64,000 bases of DNA from Eutypella sp. D-1 (lineage: Eukaryota > Ascomycota > Sordariomycetes > Xylariales > Diatrypaceae): positions 1 to 64,000 of the forward strand of contig JAJTTP010000026.1 in NCBI GenBank assembly GCA_023313575.1. Direction: 5' to 3'. Positions 47,887 through 59,121 of the stretch are shown one piece after another. Each line of letters starts with the position of its first letter. Position 1 is the stretch's first letter. Position numbers and translations under genes: made by a program. The notes beneath the pieces are model-generated. The model searched no databases. It was not told the origin of the DNA and saw only the letters and a program-made list of their open reading frames with translations.

Positions 47887-49360
47887 TCAAATAGCCTTGC
47901 CTTCCAGGTATTCCTTAACTCGCTCTTCCGCATCCCGTTCATCAAGTGATGTGAATACTGAACCTACAAAAAGTCGGCCTAGATGGTTATTAGTCGGCAA
48001 ATCTCGGAAGGCAGTGCCAACTGAATCGCTTTACATAGTAACCTACCAAGCATTGGAAAGTGCGTCCAGAGATATATTATGCAATAGTAAAGATACTCGA
48101 TGATGATGTTATCAATCTTTCTGTTTGTCAAGTAAATATTGCGGGATCGAGCTCGGATAGTTGAGACCCTCGGATGGCGAATCTCATACAGACCTTTGGA
48201 AGTGAGTTCGATAGCGTCCTTGAGGGTGAAACCGGAAACGTCGACCCTACTCAGGTAATGAGAAAGCAGCAGGGAAAATGTGACGCTATCTTCGAGAGCT
48301 TGACCGGCGCCATTTCCACTAGTGGCCGGCAGTGTATGCGCTGCATCGCCAATGAGCAGGACTCCTCGTTGCCCCCAATGCGGAAGGTCTGGCGTCGTCC
48401 AAATGGGGTATATGCGGTCTGTAGTCATATTCTCGATGATGTGCTGGATGACCGGATCCTTCCAGGTCCCGTGCCGCTGACGAAGTTGTGTTCGAATCTC
48501 TTCCGAACTCACAACGTTGCTGTCTGGAATATCTGGTGTTCCCCAATTAGACCACCACCCGAGCTTTCGCTGGGATTCCGGGGCCGCAGAACAGTAACCA
48601 AAAGAACCTGTGGGCCCAAATGTGAAGACCATGCTCTTGTACTTCGTGATAACCTCGGGGATGTCAACGTGTACAAAAGCACCAACACCGCAAAATCCTC
48701 TACGTTGCTTCTTAGCTCAGAATATCGGCGTGTGATTGATTTTACTAACTCATAATGAGGAGCATATAGGCGCTCATCATCCTCTCCGAAAAGGGCTCTC
48801 TTCACTGAGCTTCGTACACCATCAGCCCCTATCACCAAGTCTGCGTCCTCCTTTCCGCCATCTCTGAATTTGACAACCGGCCTATCTGCGCTCAAGTCAA
48901 CGCCGATGACCCTTCGATACTGAATGTTCTCGTCTCCGACGATCTCGCGTAGGCACTCCGCAAGACCATATCTCGGGCACGATACGGTATGCTCTTGAGG
49001 GAACTCATTGTCACTTGTCGACGTAACCGCAATACGATGTCCACGCGCTGTCTTGAAAGTATAGGATTCGTTTTCGTAGCCCCGGGCCTTGAAAAGATCG
49101 TACAGCCTAGCATCTATGTACTTTAACAATCGAATGCTACTTGGAACCAAAGCAATGCTATTTCCAATAACCGCTGTTGTATCCGTAAGGTTACCGTAAC
49201 TGGACAAGGAAGGGCCAGAACCATTGGAAGAACTAAGCCCTTGGGGTTCATGAGCCTCGTAGATTCGGATGGTATTCGAACTTGAAGAGGGTAATACTTT
49301 GCGTAACTGGAGAAATGTCGAAAGACCAGCCACACCCGCCCCTACGATGACGACCTTCAT
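47887..49360 (-). CDS. FAD-dependent aromatic-type monooxygenase (PHBH fold)
   Basis: Minus-strand exons are 49360-48750, 48699-48047 and 47963-47887 (446 residues). The start is the ATG at 49360; the more upstream in-frame codon is GTG. Features are KVVIVGAGVAG (2-12) for FAD, the conserved DADLVIGADGVRSSVK motif, GFCGVGAF after the first intron, and GVLLIGDAAHTLPATSGNGAGQALED, the GD motif that binds FAD ribityl and NADPH. Enzymes of this class hydroxylate or epoxidise ring systems, including indole-diterpene and meroterpenoid scaffolds. The 25-residue last exon ends in a charged helix. The first intron is only 50 bp. Confidence 0.85.
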
Positions 49361-50207
49361 ATTGATTTTGCCTGCAACCACATAACAAGCTGAACTATTG
49401 ACATTGATGTTTAAACCTGTAGTAGAAACACATCTAGCCCGGGCGGCACCTATTATAGTGTTTTATATTACCTATCATAATTATGTATAACTGATTGGAA
49501 AGTACATTTTCTGATTGGCCTGTTAGAAGGACGATGGGATAAGCGACGCTGCCAATTACCCCCTACTTGCCATCCCAAATAGGATGCGGGAGACCGCCGG
49601 ACCCGGCAAACGGAAACCTCACCGCGCTAGATACCTAGGTAGATACGGGCAGGGTAGTTTGCGCTAAATTGAGCGGGTTTGAAGGTCCACATAAAGTGAC
49701 ATATTAAGCAAGCAAGCAAGTACCAGAATATCTGCTAGCAATCTAATACAGATTGTGGTAATAGGGTAAGCCGGAGAGATGCACGCCGTAGGGAGGCTAT
49801 ACTATTGTGGTTTAGACTGAGCAAGTTTCTCGTCGTATAATTGGCTGGTGTGGCAGTTCTCTCAACCTCATGCGTATTGTCCACCTCGGGCTTCTAGGGT
49901 AGTACCAAGATGCAAACTTGCTCATTCGATCCCATGCATGGCGAGGCGTGCCACATGCAGCTGGCTGTGTATCAGATGAATGTTGGGAATACTGGCGGGA
50001 AGTCGGTTAATTTGGTAATTGGTCCTTTACACTTGACGCATGGATGGGAAAGCACGGAGATATGAGTGGAAGCAAAACGAAGTAGATATAGGATAACTAC
50101 ACAAAAGAGTGTTTTGCCTGTATCCCTCTTGAGACCGAATAGTTTCCTGTGGTTCTGATCAAACATCATCGAAGTCTCTGCCATAGGGTTGCCAGTCCAA
50201 AGGAATC
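49361..50207. other. Divergent promoter region, FAD monooxygenase and ferric reductase
   Basis: About 850 bp non-coding, with a short GCAA repeat near 49709-49721. No gene is seen. Confidence 0.5.
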
Positions 50208-52344
50208 ATGACGCTGCATTCGTACTTCCTTATCCTGGGATCTCTTGTCACCACTACTCTTGGTGGTGGACTTATTGGATACGGCCAATGGTGGTATGAT
50301 CCAAAATGCTGCTATTCGTGCCGGGGTGTTATCGCATCTGCTCCCCTCGACTGTCACGATGACAGCATGCACGGTATGGACATGGGGATGGACATGCACG
50401 GTCCATCGAAGATGGCCGCCTGCACTTCCGAGAACGATGCCTTCTTGACCACGCTTGCCTACTGTATTGATTCGACATGCCAGGCCGATAATGTTCCCGC
50501 ATGGAAGATCGAGAAATACTGGGCCGATCAAGCAACCGGAGATCCAGCCATCCAAGCCAAATGGACGTATGGAGAGGCACTCACTCACGTAGTGCAACCG
50601 CCAAACAGAACGTGGGAGAGTGGTGAGGTTCTCAATTACACAGCTCTGCTCTCTACTAGCGTCTACGAATATCAAAGATCATTCAATGACCACTTCGACT
50701 GGGAAGAAGCAATTCAGTCAACATACGTGTAAGAAACAATACCCACCTGGCGGCAAAAGCGTTACTGACCACTCCCATAGTATAGTAATCATCACGATTG
50801 GTTTCGGAACGCCATTGCTGTTGTCGCTCCTACGCTACCTCCCGTACATGGCTGGCTTCATAGACAAGATCAAACCATATCTTCTTTACCCCTCCACTTT
50901 TCGTTCCTACCATGTTCGGCCGCTTCCATGGCTCCTGGGGAATGCGCCGACTATCGGACAAGGCCTATACATTGGCATGTTTTTCGCCCTAAACATTATA
51001 CTTGCCGCCGTCTCCTATCGGGCGTTTGATCAGCCCCACCCCTGGGGTTTCTCCAAGGCCGGTGAGATCATGGCGTATGTTGGGTACCGGACTGGCCACA
51101 TCTCTTTTGCGCTCCTTCCTTTGACCGTCCTGCTCTCCTCGAGAAACAATATCTTACTCTTGCTGACGAACTGGTCCTTTTCTACCTTCCTGGTCCTGCA
51201 CCGTTGGGTCGCACGGATCTGTGCCTTACAGGCTATTGTGCACTCCATTACTCTACTCGGCGCTTACATCAACAATGGGACCTATGCCGCGGAAGTCCAT
51301 AAGCCCTATTGGATATGGGGTATTGTCGCGACTCTTTGCCTCGTCATTCTCCTATTCCAGAGTGTGATATGGTTTCGTCGTGCATCATATGAAGTGTTCC
51401 TCATACTCCACATCTTCCTCTCAGTATTCACGATCGCCGGTTGTTGGTACCATATAATGTACTGGAAAGGGCTCACGGGGATTTACGAGTACTGGCTCTA
51501 CGCTGTCTGCGCGGTTTGGTTCTTTGACCGCCTTATCAGAGTCCTGCGTATCTGTAAAAATGGCATTCGGAAAGCAACCGTGGCAGAGATCACCCCTGAC
51601 ATCGTTCGGGTAGACGTTGTGGGTCTGAGGTGGAACCCACACCCAGGGTACCATGCTTATGTATATTTCCCCTCTCTCGCACCCTTCCGACCTTGGGAGA
51701 ACCACCCCTTCTCTATCACCCACACAGCTATGCTACACCCTGAGAGTTCAAGAGCGACCAGCCCCAGAGGTTCCCTCCGACATCAACCAGGTAGCGATGA
51801 CAAGGGGGTAGAACATGGTCATGGGAAAGCCATAGAGCTAAGAACATCTACATATTCCACCACCAAGACAAACAGCATCAGCATATACGCGAAGAAACAT
51901 ACTGGGATTACCAGATACCTCCGAAGTCATACCAGTCTGCCAGTACTCCTCGACGGACCCTATCGAGGGAATCCGAGCGACGGCATTTTGAAATGCGACC
52001 GTGTGCTGCTTATCGGAGGTGGTATCGGAATTACTGGTTTACTCCCGTGGGTACACGCCCATATTAACGTTAAACTGGCCTGGAGCCTCAAGCAGGCTGC
52101 TGAAGGACTTATGAAAGAACTTTCAACGGTACTCGATACCATTTCCGACAAGGAAGTCGTCGTAGGCAACAGACTGGATGCACATTCCTTGCTGGAGCAA
52201 GAAGTGCAGGCGGGGTGGGACAGAGTTGGTGTAGTGGTATGCGGGCCGGCTGAGCTGTGTGATGTTGTACGTGAGGCCGTTGTGATCTTTGGCAGACGAG
52301 GGAAGACGGTATTTGAGCTGGAAGTCGACGCATTCACATGGTGA
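50208..52344 (+). CDS. Ferric/cupric reductase-type transmembrane flavocytochrome
   Basis: Exons are 50208-50728 and 50781-52344 (694 residues). An N-terminal signal-like segment leads into an extracellular Cys/Met/His-rich region (CCYSCRG, then MHGMDMGMDMHGPSKM) that could bind metal. A ferric-reductase transmembrane domain follows with paired haem histidines (TGHISFALLP, LHRWVAR, IVHSITLL, ILHIFLSVF). The cytosolic part has HPFSIT for FAD, LLIGGGIGITGLLPW for NADPH and VVVCGPAELCDVV near the end. FRE-type enzymes reduce extracellular Fe(III) or Cu(II) before uptake. The His/Met-rich ectodomain hints at copper as well as iron. No adjacent iron permease or oxidase is seen. Confidence 0.9.
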
Positions 52345-53127
52345 AACATAACAGCTTCGCCTGGAAGGGCGGCACAGTCAGTGAGGTAGCATGACCCGTA
52401 CTTTAGGTAAGCTTTACATCGTCCGAGCTTCGGAACGGGCCGTCCTAGTTAGTTCTGGTAGTAGGTAGCTCCCGTCATTCACTTACGTATACACCATAAT
52501 AGCAGTGCTTATTAAGTACTGCCCCTGCAGAACCCCGGACTCACATGGACCTGGAGCTATCATGAACCAATCATAGCACGCATATATAGGCCCACCTGCC
52601 TTTTAAGGGAACAAACCCAAAATGTAGTATGGAGATGTCAACTATGTGGGTGCGGTCCCAAGACATGAATAAATTCGGCACTCACTCGATTCTCTCTTAT
52701 AGTTACCAAGTTTGGAGTTAATTAGCTGGCAGAAAGCTGCCGAGCACGAGTACGACGAGGGAGGGTGGGGCAGCTACCATGGGTCGCATGCATTGTCAGC
52801 AACTAGGGAAGCGTAGTACACAGTATTAGGTAGGTACCTAGTGATGGGAAGGAGTAAGACAGGATGTTCAGTAGCATCGAGAAGGCGGTCATGTATAGAG
52901 AGAGACTGCTATAGACCTAGCTAACTAATGGCTTGATTGCGTACTTATGATGCTTGGACTGCCTAAAGATCGAACACACCCTAGTACCTAGGTATTAGGT
53001 GCAATGAGATTATCACTATCCCGAACTCTGTCCAGCTACTATCCATTATGAGCTTCAAACGACTGTTACAACTACATGACCCCTCTTATACTCCATCCTC
53101 ATGAAGAAACAGGCGTTTGCCTATCAC
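52345..53127. other. Intergenic, no gene seen
   Basis: Non-coding spacer rich in TAGGTA/CCTAGG steps. Nothing was recognised. Confidence 0.5.
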
Positions 53128-53500
53128 TCAGTTCGCTGTCATTTCAGTTAGAAAACATGTATAACTGCTTATGGCAAGACTTACAAGGCTTATTCTCGAT
53201 GGTGAAAATCCTCCCCTTGGTGTTAGATGCGTGGGTGCCGTAGGATCGCTGGAGGTCCATCTCCTCCTCGGTTTGGTCAGACTCTCCAATATTGGCGTCC
53301 GTAGGAGGCCAGTTCGCCTTCCAGGGCTGAGACTTTGGCTTGGTCTCGATGGTAAAGATTCTGCCTTTGGTGTTGGAGGCATGAGTGCCATAGGAGCGTT
53401 GGAGGTTGATCTCCTCCGGAGTGTGCTGTACTTCGACGGCCAATCCCTCAGTGGGTGGCCAGAATTGCTTCCAGGGCTGAGACTTGGTTGAAGGGGCCAT
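53128..53500 (-). CDS. Unrecognised 107-residue protein made of two 50-residue repeats
   Basis: Minus-strand exons are 53500-53185 and 53135-53128; the last exon supplies only the final two residues and the stop. The intron has a GTAAGT donor, a TTCTAACTGA branch and a GACAG acceptor. Residues 7-55 and 57-105 are two copies of one unit: SQPWKxxWPPT, an acidic spacer, EE-hydrophobic, then a 20-residue block that is identical in both copies (33-52 and 83-102). At the DNA level those 20 codons differ at 12 positions, all synonymous. There is no signal peptide, TM segment, Cys or dibasic processing site. I do not recognise the family. It is divergent from the AsaB-like gene at 54.2 kb. The upstream in-frame TTG at 53545 is not used as start. 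Confidence 0.7.
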
Positions 53501-54202
53501 GGCTGAAATTGACGATGAGATTTGTGGGAGGGGGATACTATTCAATGCTTATGTTCGTGTGCAGCGAGGTACTGAAATACGTCTTTCAAATTTTGAAGAC
53601 GATATCAATCCTTTATATATATCAATCCCTCTATATCTTCAACGAGTTAGAAGGTCAAGGCCGCCATCCCCAACACCTGTTGCGTTAGCTCTGTTGCTAC
53701 ATGGCTTGTAAGTGACGTGCCAGCTCCTTGATTCACCTCCCAAGGATGGTTTGCCACCCTAGACGCAGTAAGCCTCGTCTAAGTGTTCCGACAGCGACCC
53801 CCTACACGTGCATCTGCGCCCTTGAGCATGTTTGAGCATGATTTCGGATCTGATAATCTGTAGCAGAGCATGAATCTATAGAATAGGTCCAAACGGTGGC
53901 ATCATGTCGAGCAGGGAAAGTCGCATCAAGATTTCTTCCAATGAAGTGCTCACCACTTCTACCCCAAGAGAAGCGGGGTAATGACCATGCACATTTATAT
54001 GAACTAATGGGAGCACATTAAGCCCTTTATCCTCGGCGGACAAATGCCGCCTGTGTCTACCTACGTCTCCGCTGATATGTAGTGGTATATCTATTAGGTA
54101 GGCATCCAATCTTCGTGCCCGTGTATGCTTGGCCACTCATCCTGGAGGTAGAAATAACAACACTTGTTCATCTTCAAGGTATATCGATGAGCTACGTTCA
54201 AG
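53501..54202. other. Divergent promoter region
   Basis: Shared 5' region of the two-repeat protein and the AsaB-like gene. It contains TATATATAT near 53614-53622 in the leader of the minus-strand gene. No gene is seen. Confidence 0.5.
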
Positions 54203-55149
54203 ATGGAGGACCCAATCATTTCTACCATCAGATATGCTCAGGCAGACAACGAGGCCCTGATTAATGAGAAGGCGTACATACTGAATTATCCTACACCTCA
54301 AGGCATACCCAAGAGCAACTTCAAGATTGACTTCTTTCCCGGAATCAAGATACACAACCTCAGGACAGCGAGCCTGAATTGGCATGAGAACGGCGTGACC
54401 ACTGCCAAACTGCCCGGTTGCATGCCAAAGGAGGATTTTGACAACGAGGAGAAAATTGAGAAATCGTACCTTCCAGACGTGCATCGCTGTCTGCTAGACA
54501 CATTGGGAGCTGAGGAGGTGTGCATATTCGATTATATGATCAGAAAGCGCGAGCCTGCCTTTCCATACCAGGCCAAATCCAAAGATAACGCACCCCAGCC
54601 TGCACTCTCCGCTCACATCGGTAAGTCAAGCTGTGCCAGTTTCTATCGATAATCTAACAAACCTATGTAGACTATACAACAGATGAGATCAACGGCCGCG
54701 TGCACAAGTACTTCAAGGAAAAGGCTGAAGAATATGGGAAGCGGCACTTCCAGATTGTCAAGTACTCTCACCACCCCTAGTGATCCCATTGCGAAGCTAA
54801 TGCAAGACCTTTCAGTGCGTGGAAACCGCTTGCAGGTCCATTGAGAGACTATCCGATGGCATATTGCGATGCTAGGACCATGGACCCCAGCACAGACCTG
54901 CTCACTGTCGACGAGGTCTTCCCGACGGTGGCAAACGAAGTATATCAGGTTCTGTATAACCCGAACCACAAGTGGTACTATCTTCCGGACCAACTGGACA
55001 CGGAACTTGCTATTTTCGCGGGCTACGACTCTCTAAAGGGACAGAGTCTCTCAGTGCCGCACTGCTCTTTCGATTTGGGTGATAAAAGCTCAGGGGGACC
55101 AAGACAAAGCATTGAGGTCAGAGCCTTTGTCTTCTACGGGGGTACTTAG
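54203..55149 (+). CDS. CmcJ/NvfI/AsaB-like oxygenase-family protein, copy 2
   Basis: Exons are 54203-54620, 54671-54761 and 54816-55149 (280 residues). The fold landmarks parallel copy 1: an N-terminal AYILNYPTPQG strand, VCIFDYMIRKR, AHIDYTTDEINGRV with HxD retained, FQIVNAWKPL, VLYNPNHKWYYLPDQ, and the C-terminal PRQSIEVRAFVFY. Identity to copy 1 is low outside these blocks, so this is not a recent duplication. It probably catalyses a hydroxylation or desaturation on a small molecule. It lies between the two-repeat protein and an MFS transporter, which fits a small metabolic locus. Confidence 0.8.
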
Positions 55150-56135
55150 CACGGGTTCGGCGGTGACCTTGCAATTGGATTAGGGGGCAATTAGTCGTGG
55201 CGTTCAGCAATCACATTTACTAGCTTTTATCTCCAGACCAATTGGTTTAGGTGTATGTGGCACATTAATGGGAAGCCAACTCGGGGTTCATTCCATTGGA
55301 TGCAAGAACGCTGTCCACGTATCTGCGTAAGCATGAGCCGAATGCATGGTGAAATCGTCTACTATCTCACATGTTCCGGGCTTGAGGTCATATTACGCAC
55401 ATTGTACCATAAATGAATCTTTAACGTAGTAGCCGACAGTAAGCCCTACATGTGAATATTCCCTCATAATTGCTCATTATCCCGGCTCGTGGTTGCCATT
55501 CTTTGCATGCAAGACGCGTGGTAAGCCTGTAACCCCTGTCCCACCCTCCCCGCGTTTCCTCCCCGCATTTGGATGTGAAGCCTGGCTTCTGGGCAAAGCT
55601 TGGCCGACTTAGCACAACTACACAACACTTCACCACTGCCTAAGCGATGTTTTGAAATATCAATCGAAATTACCACAATTGCTATGGTGAGCAAGTTATG
55701 AGTAAGATGGTGCTGTGTGTCTCCGGTATATCCGAAAGTTCTTGACATTGCAGATCGCTGTACCTTTGCCCGGGATCAAAGATCGTGGCTCCGGAGGTTG
55801 TCGTGGTATAGTTGTGTCTATCTAGCCCGTCAGCATTTTGTGTAATAGCCACTGCAGACCGCCACGACGCAGTCTGGGAGAGGGGTTTAAAGAATATCTC
55901 CTAATACAGTTACAGAAACGAGGTATCCCTGCCTCCAAGTATTCCGATGGTGGGAATAGTATCGAGACTATTATTTGATTCGTATACCTAAGCACCATCC
56001 GGAAATCTGAGTTAGTACAATCGGAGACTTAGCTTAAAAGCATTTCTCGTGATATTTAGCACATGTTCTGATGCATGAACAGCCCAATGCCTGCCAAAAG
56101 GTCAAATCCGTCAAGAGTCCATCCAAGGTTATCTA
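55150..56135. other. Intergenic, no gene seen
   Basis: About 1 kb upstream of the MFS gene. No domain-bearing frame. Confidence 0.5.
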
Positions 56136-57820
56136 ATGGAAAAGCATCGAACCTCCTCCAACCGAGAGCGCGTGTCTGGCCTTGTTGACTCGGAACTGCC
56201 CTCTATAGGTATTGGTATTTGTGGTGCAGGTGAAAGTACGGCAGGTGGGAATGCGCCTCCGTTAGACGACTGCCTCGTTGATTGGGAAGGTCCCGATGAT
56301 CACCAGAACCCGCAGAACTGGACGCGTACGAGAAAATGGACTATCATCATCTCAGTCTCAGCCATCACCTTTAACCAGTAAGTGTCGTACCCAGCCGGCC
56401 GGATTATTGCTTTTTGGTGTTGATGTAGTTCTAGGGCCGCGTCGTCTACTATTTTCGCTCCCGCAACGCCACAAGCTATGGCCGACTTCGACTCAGACAA
56501 CGAAACATACGCGACTTTGCTCATATCGATTTACGTCATCGGGCTTGCTTTTGGACCGCTTTTTCTTTCTCCTCTCAGTGAGCTGTACGGGCGCAATCCA
56601 ATCATGCACACGGCGAATGTGCTCTTTCTGGCTTCTACCATCGCTTGTGCCGTAAGCATCAACGTGCCAATGCTTATGTTTTTCCGGTTCATGCTCGGCG
56701 TCAGTACCATCTCGCTTGGCGGGGGATACGTGGCCGACGTGATGGAACCTGAACATCGCCAAAGAGCGATGAACGTATGGACAGTGGGGCCGGTGCTGGT
56801 ACGTCGTCTCCCCTGTCATGGACTTGGCACGGTGCATTAGAATAACATTCAGCATAGGCACCCGTCGTTGGGCCGATTGTGGGGGGCTTTTTATCCCTTG
56901 GAACAAACTGGCGATGGACATTCGGGCTTCTTAGCATCACTGTAGGTTTCATGCCAGAAAGGCGTAGCGAGATGGTCCTAACAGAGATCAAGGGCGCTAT
57001 TGCTCTACTTAGTTGCTTCCTGTTTCTCCCCGAGACATACACTCCACGGCTTCTCTACCTCAAGGCAGCACGCCTCCGACGAGCGACGGGCAATCAAGCT
57101 CTACGCTCGAAGTATGAAAAAGGACAGACGCCAATGCAGCTTTTCTGCCTGGCGATAATCAGACCTGCCAAGATGCTAATGTGCTCTCCGATCGTGGTGA
57201 TCGTGTCTCTCTTTCTCGCGATAGCCTACAGCTACATGTATCTAATGTTTGCAACCTTCAACGACGTGTTCACGGAGACATACGGGTTTGACCCAGGACA
57301 GGTTGGCTTGTCTTACCTGGACCTCGGCATCGGCTGCTTGCTCGGGCAGTATATACTGGACATCTTCATGAAGCGGTACATGAAAAGGCAGTTGGCGAGG
57401 AACGGTAGGCTGAGACCTGAGGATCAACTCATACCACTGCCCGCCGCCGGATTGATCCTGTCGGCGGGCCTAATTTGGTATGGCTGGTCCATGGAGTATA
57501 AAGTCCACTGGATTGTGCCCATTTTGGGGACCAGCGTGTGCGGCATCGCCATCACTTTTTTCTTCCTCGCTGTCCAGACATACCTGGTCGAGGTGTATAC
57601 TATCTACGCTGCGAGTGCCCTGGCAGCTAATACTGCGATTCGATGTGCCTTCGGTGTCACCGTGCCTTTGGCAGCCCCCCACCTCTACGATAGACTCGGC
57701 CTAGGATGGGGGAACAGCTTACTTGGCTTCCTTGCTCTGACGGTGGTCCCTGCGTCTATATGGCTGTTACGCTATGGCGAACGTATTAGAAGCAACCCAA
57801 GATTCATGCCAGAGCTATAA
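56136..57820 (+). CDS. MFS transporter, DHA1-type (12-TM)
   Basis: Exons are 56136-56377, 56435-56798, 56858-56941 and 56993-57820 (505 residues). A hydrophilic N-terminus with the family motif [15 protein letters not shown] precedes twelve TM segments. Landmarks are [25 protein letters not shown] (motif A), [19 protein letters not shown] and [10 protein letters not shown]. The third intron (51 bp, 56942-56992) has no in-frame stop, so unspliced RNA would insert 17 residues. I remove it because GAIALL then joins WTFGLLSIT as in relatives and a CCTAAC branch is present. This polyamine/multidrug (FLR1/TPO1-like) group exports toxic or secreted small molecules at the plasma membrane. Confidence 0.87.
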
Positions 57821-58023
57821 GGGCTTGGCGCTTGTATAACTACTTCCCATCGGCGCAGTGCAATAGAAATGAACTTTTCAAGACATCTCTGCAACGAGAA
57901 ATGGTCATTACATAGATTCAGTAACCATTTGAGCTTCATGCAATGCATAGGGCAACGGAGTGCGCTTTGAATTTAGCATAAAGTGCGATTTTTGCCATAA
58001 ACTGTCTCATCGTGAAGCGAAAT

Positions 58024-59121
58024 TCAAAGACGATCGGCGAATTTCTTGATTGCCCACAGATTCTCCAAAAAGAAATTCGGGATCACATTTCGAAGAAACA
58101 GCTCACCCTCGTGAACGATGCCGAGATTGACCTTCCCAACGGCGCTAACCCCAGCCCTGGCCAGCTTCCTGTAGTAAGCGTTCCCCTCGTCTCGCAACGG
58201 ATCCAACTCGCTTGTGATGATCAAGTGGGGAGGCAGCCCGCTCAAGTCATCCTCCGTGGCCCAGTATGGCCACGCGAGGGGGTCTCTGGCATGCTCACCC
58301 GAGGGATCATAAAGTTTGGCATTCAGTGCGCTAGTACTGCAACTGATGAGATAACCGTCGCACTCAACGAGACTAGGCAGCTCTCGGAGTCTCCACTCTA
58401 GCGGCATATCATACGCATTGCTGATGTACGGGGCGGTCGCGCATACCCCATCGATGGCCTCGAGCCAGCCCTCTCTCTTTGCTTTCAAAGTAACAGCCAG
58501 TGCAAGGTTTGCCCCGCCGCTCTCTCCTTGCAGGATGATATTGTTAATGTGTAATTGCTCCCGATTTTCGTCAATCCAGCGAACGGCCTTCGCGCAGTCG
58601 TTAAGTCCGGCTGGGAAGGGGTTCATGTGAGTCAAACCCAGTGCGTTGCGGAAGTCAACAGAGATGACTATAAGCCCACTTCGAGCAAGGGCCTCCGTCC
58701 AGGTGGTGTGAATGGGACTGTCCGTGCTTAGAATGATCATCCCGCCTCCATGAAAGTATACTACCGCTGGGAGGGTAGCGCGTTCGCATTGAGTTGGACG
58801 ATACGTGATCAATCTCAACTTGTCGCCATCTGGGCCCTCGATAAACGTTTCTGATCTGCTAATCGGCCTAGATGAAGTTGGATCTCCCGGCACAGTGTAG
58901 TCGAGGCGACTATAGAGTTTCTCAAGAGAGGCTTCGTTGCTACGTATAAAGTCGCATACAGTGTCTATAGGTGCGCTGGGCTTCAGGTCCGAGGTGAGGT
59001 ATGATGATTCATGCAAGTTATGCGTCTTCAACGCTTGCAGTACCTTGGGGTTGACGCGAGGATCGGTAGAAAGCGACATTTCCGGGTCACCGAGGCGGCC
59101 AGGTGCAGAGATCGACGACAT
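58024..59121 (-). CDS. Alpha/beta hydrolase, HSL (fold-3) family
   Basis: This is a single-exon protein of 365 residues. The oxyanion motif HGGG is at 124-127. The nucleophile elbow is GESGG with Ser201, the acid is Asp307 in SELDPLRDEG, and His337 lies in GIVHEGELF, so the catalytic triad is complete. It is a hormone-sensitive-lipase-like esterase of the kind often found with fungal pathway genes, acting on small esters or lactones. No signal peptide is seen. It is convergent with the MFS transporter, with a 200-bp spacer. Confidence 0.88.
   Translation of the reverse strand: MSSISAPGRLGDPEMSLSTDPRVNPKVLQALKTHNLHESSYLTSDLKPSAPIDTVCDFIRSNEASLEKLYSRLDYTVPGDPTSSRPISRSETFIEGPDGDKLRLITYRPTQCERATLPAVVYFHGGGMIILSTDSPIHTTWTEALARSGLIVISVDFRNALGLTHMNPFPAGLNDCAKAVRWIDENREQLHINNIILQGESGGANLALAVTLKAKREGWLEAIDGVCATAPYISNAYDMPLEWRLRELPSLVECDGYLISCSTSALNAKLYDPSGEHARDPLAWPYWATEDDLSGLPPHLIITSELDPLRDEGNAYYRKLARAGVSAVGKVNLGIVHEGELFLRNVIPNFFLENLWAIKKFADRL

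Noticed and set aside
53128..53500. Two-repeat protein as a repeat-containing peptide-product precursor
   Set aside because: No signal peptide, no dibasic cleavage sites between repeats and no UstYa-like partner gene; the long conserved units look like a folded or binding module.
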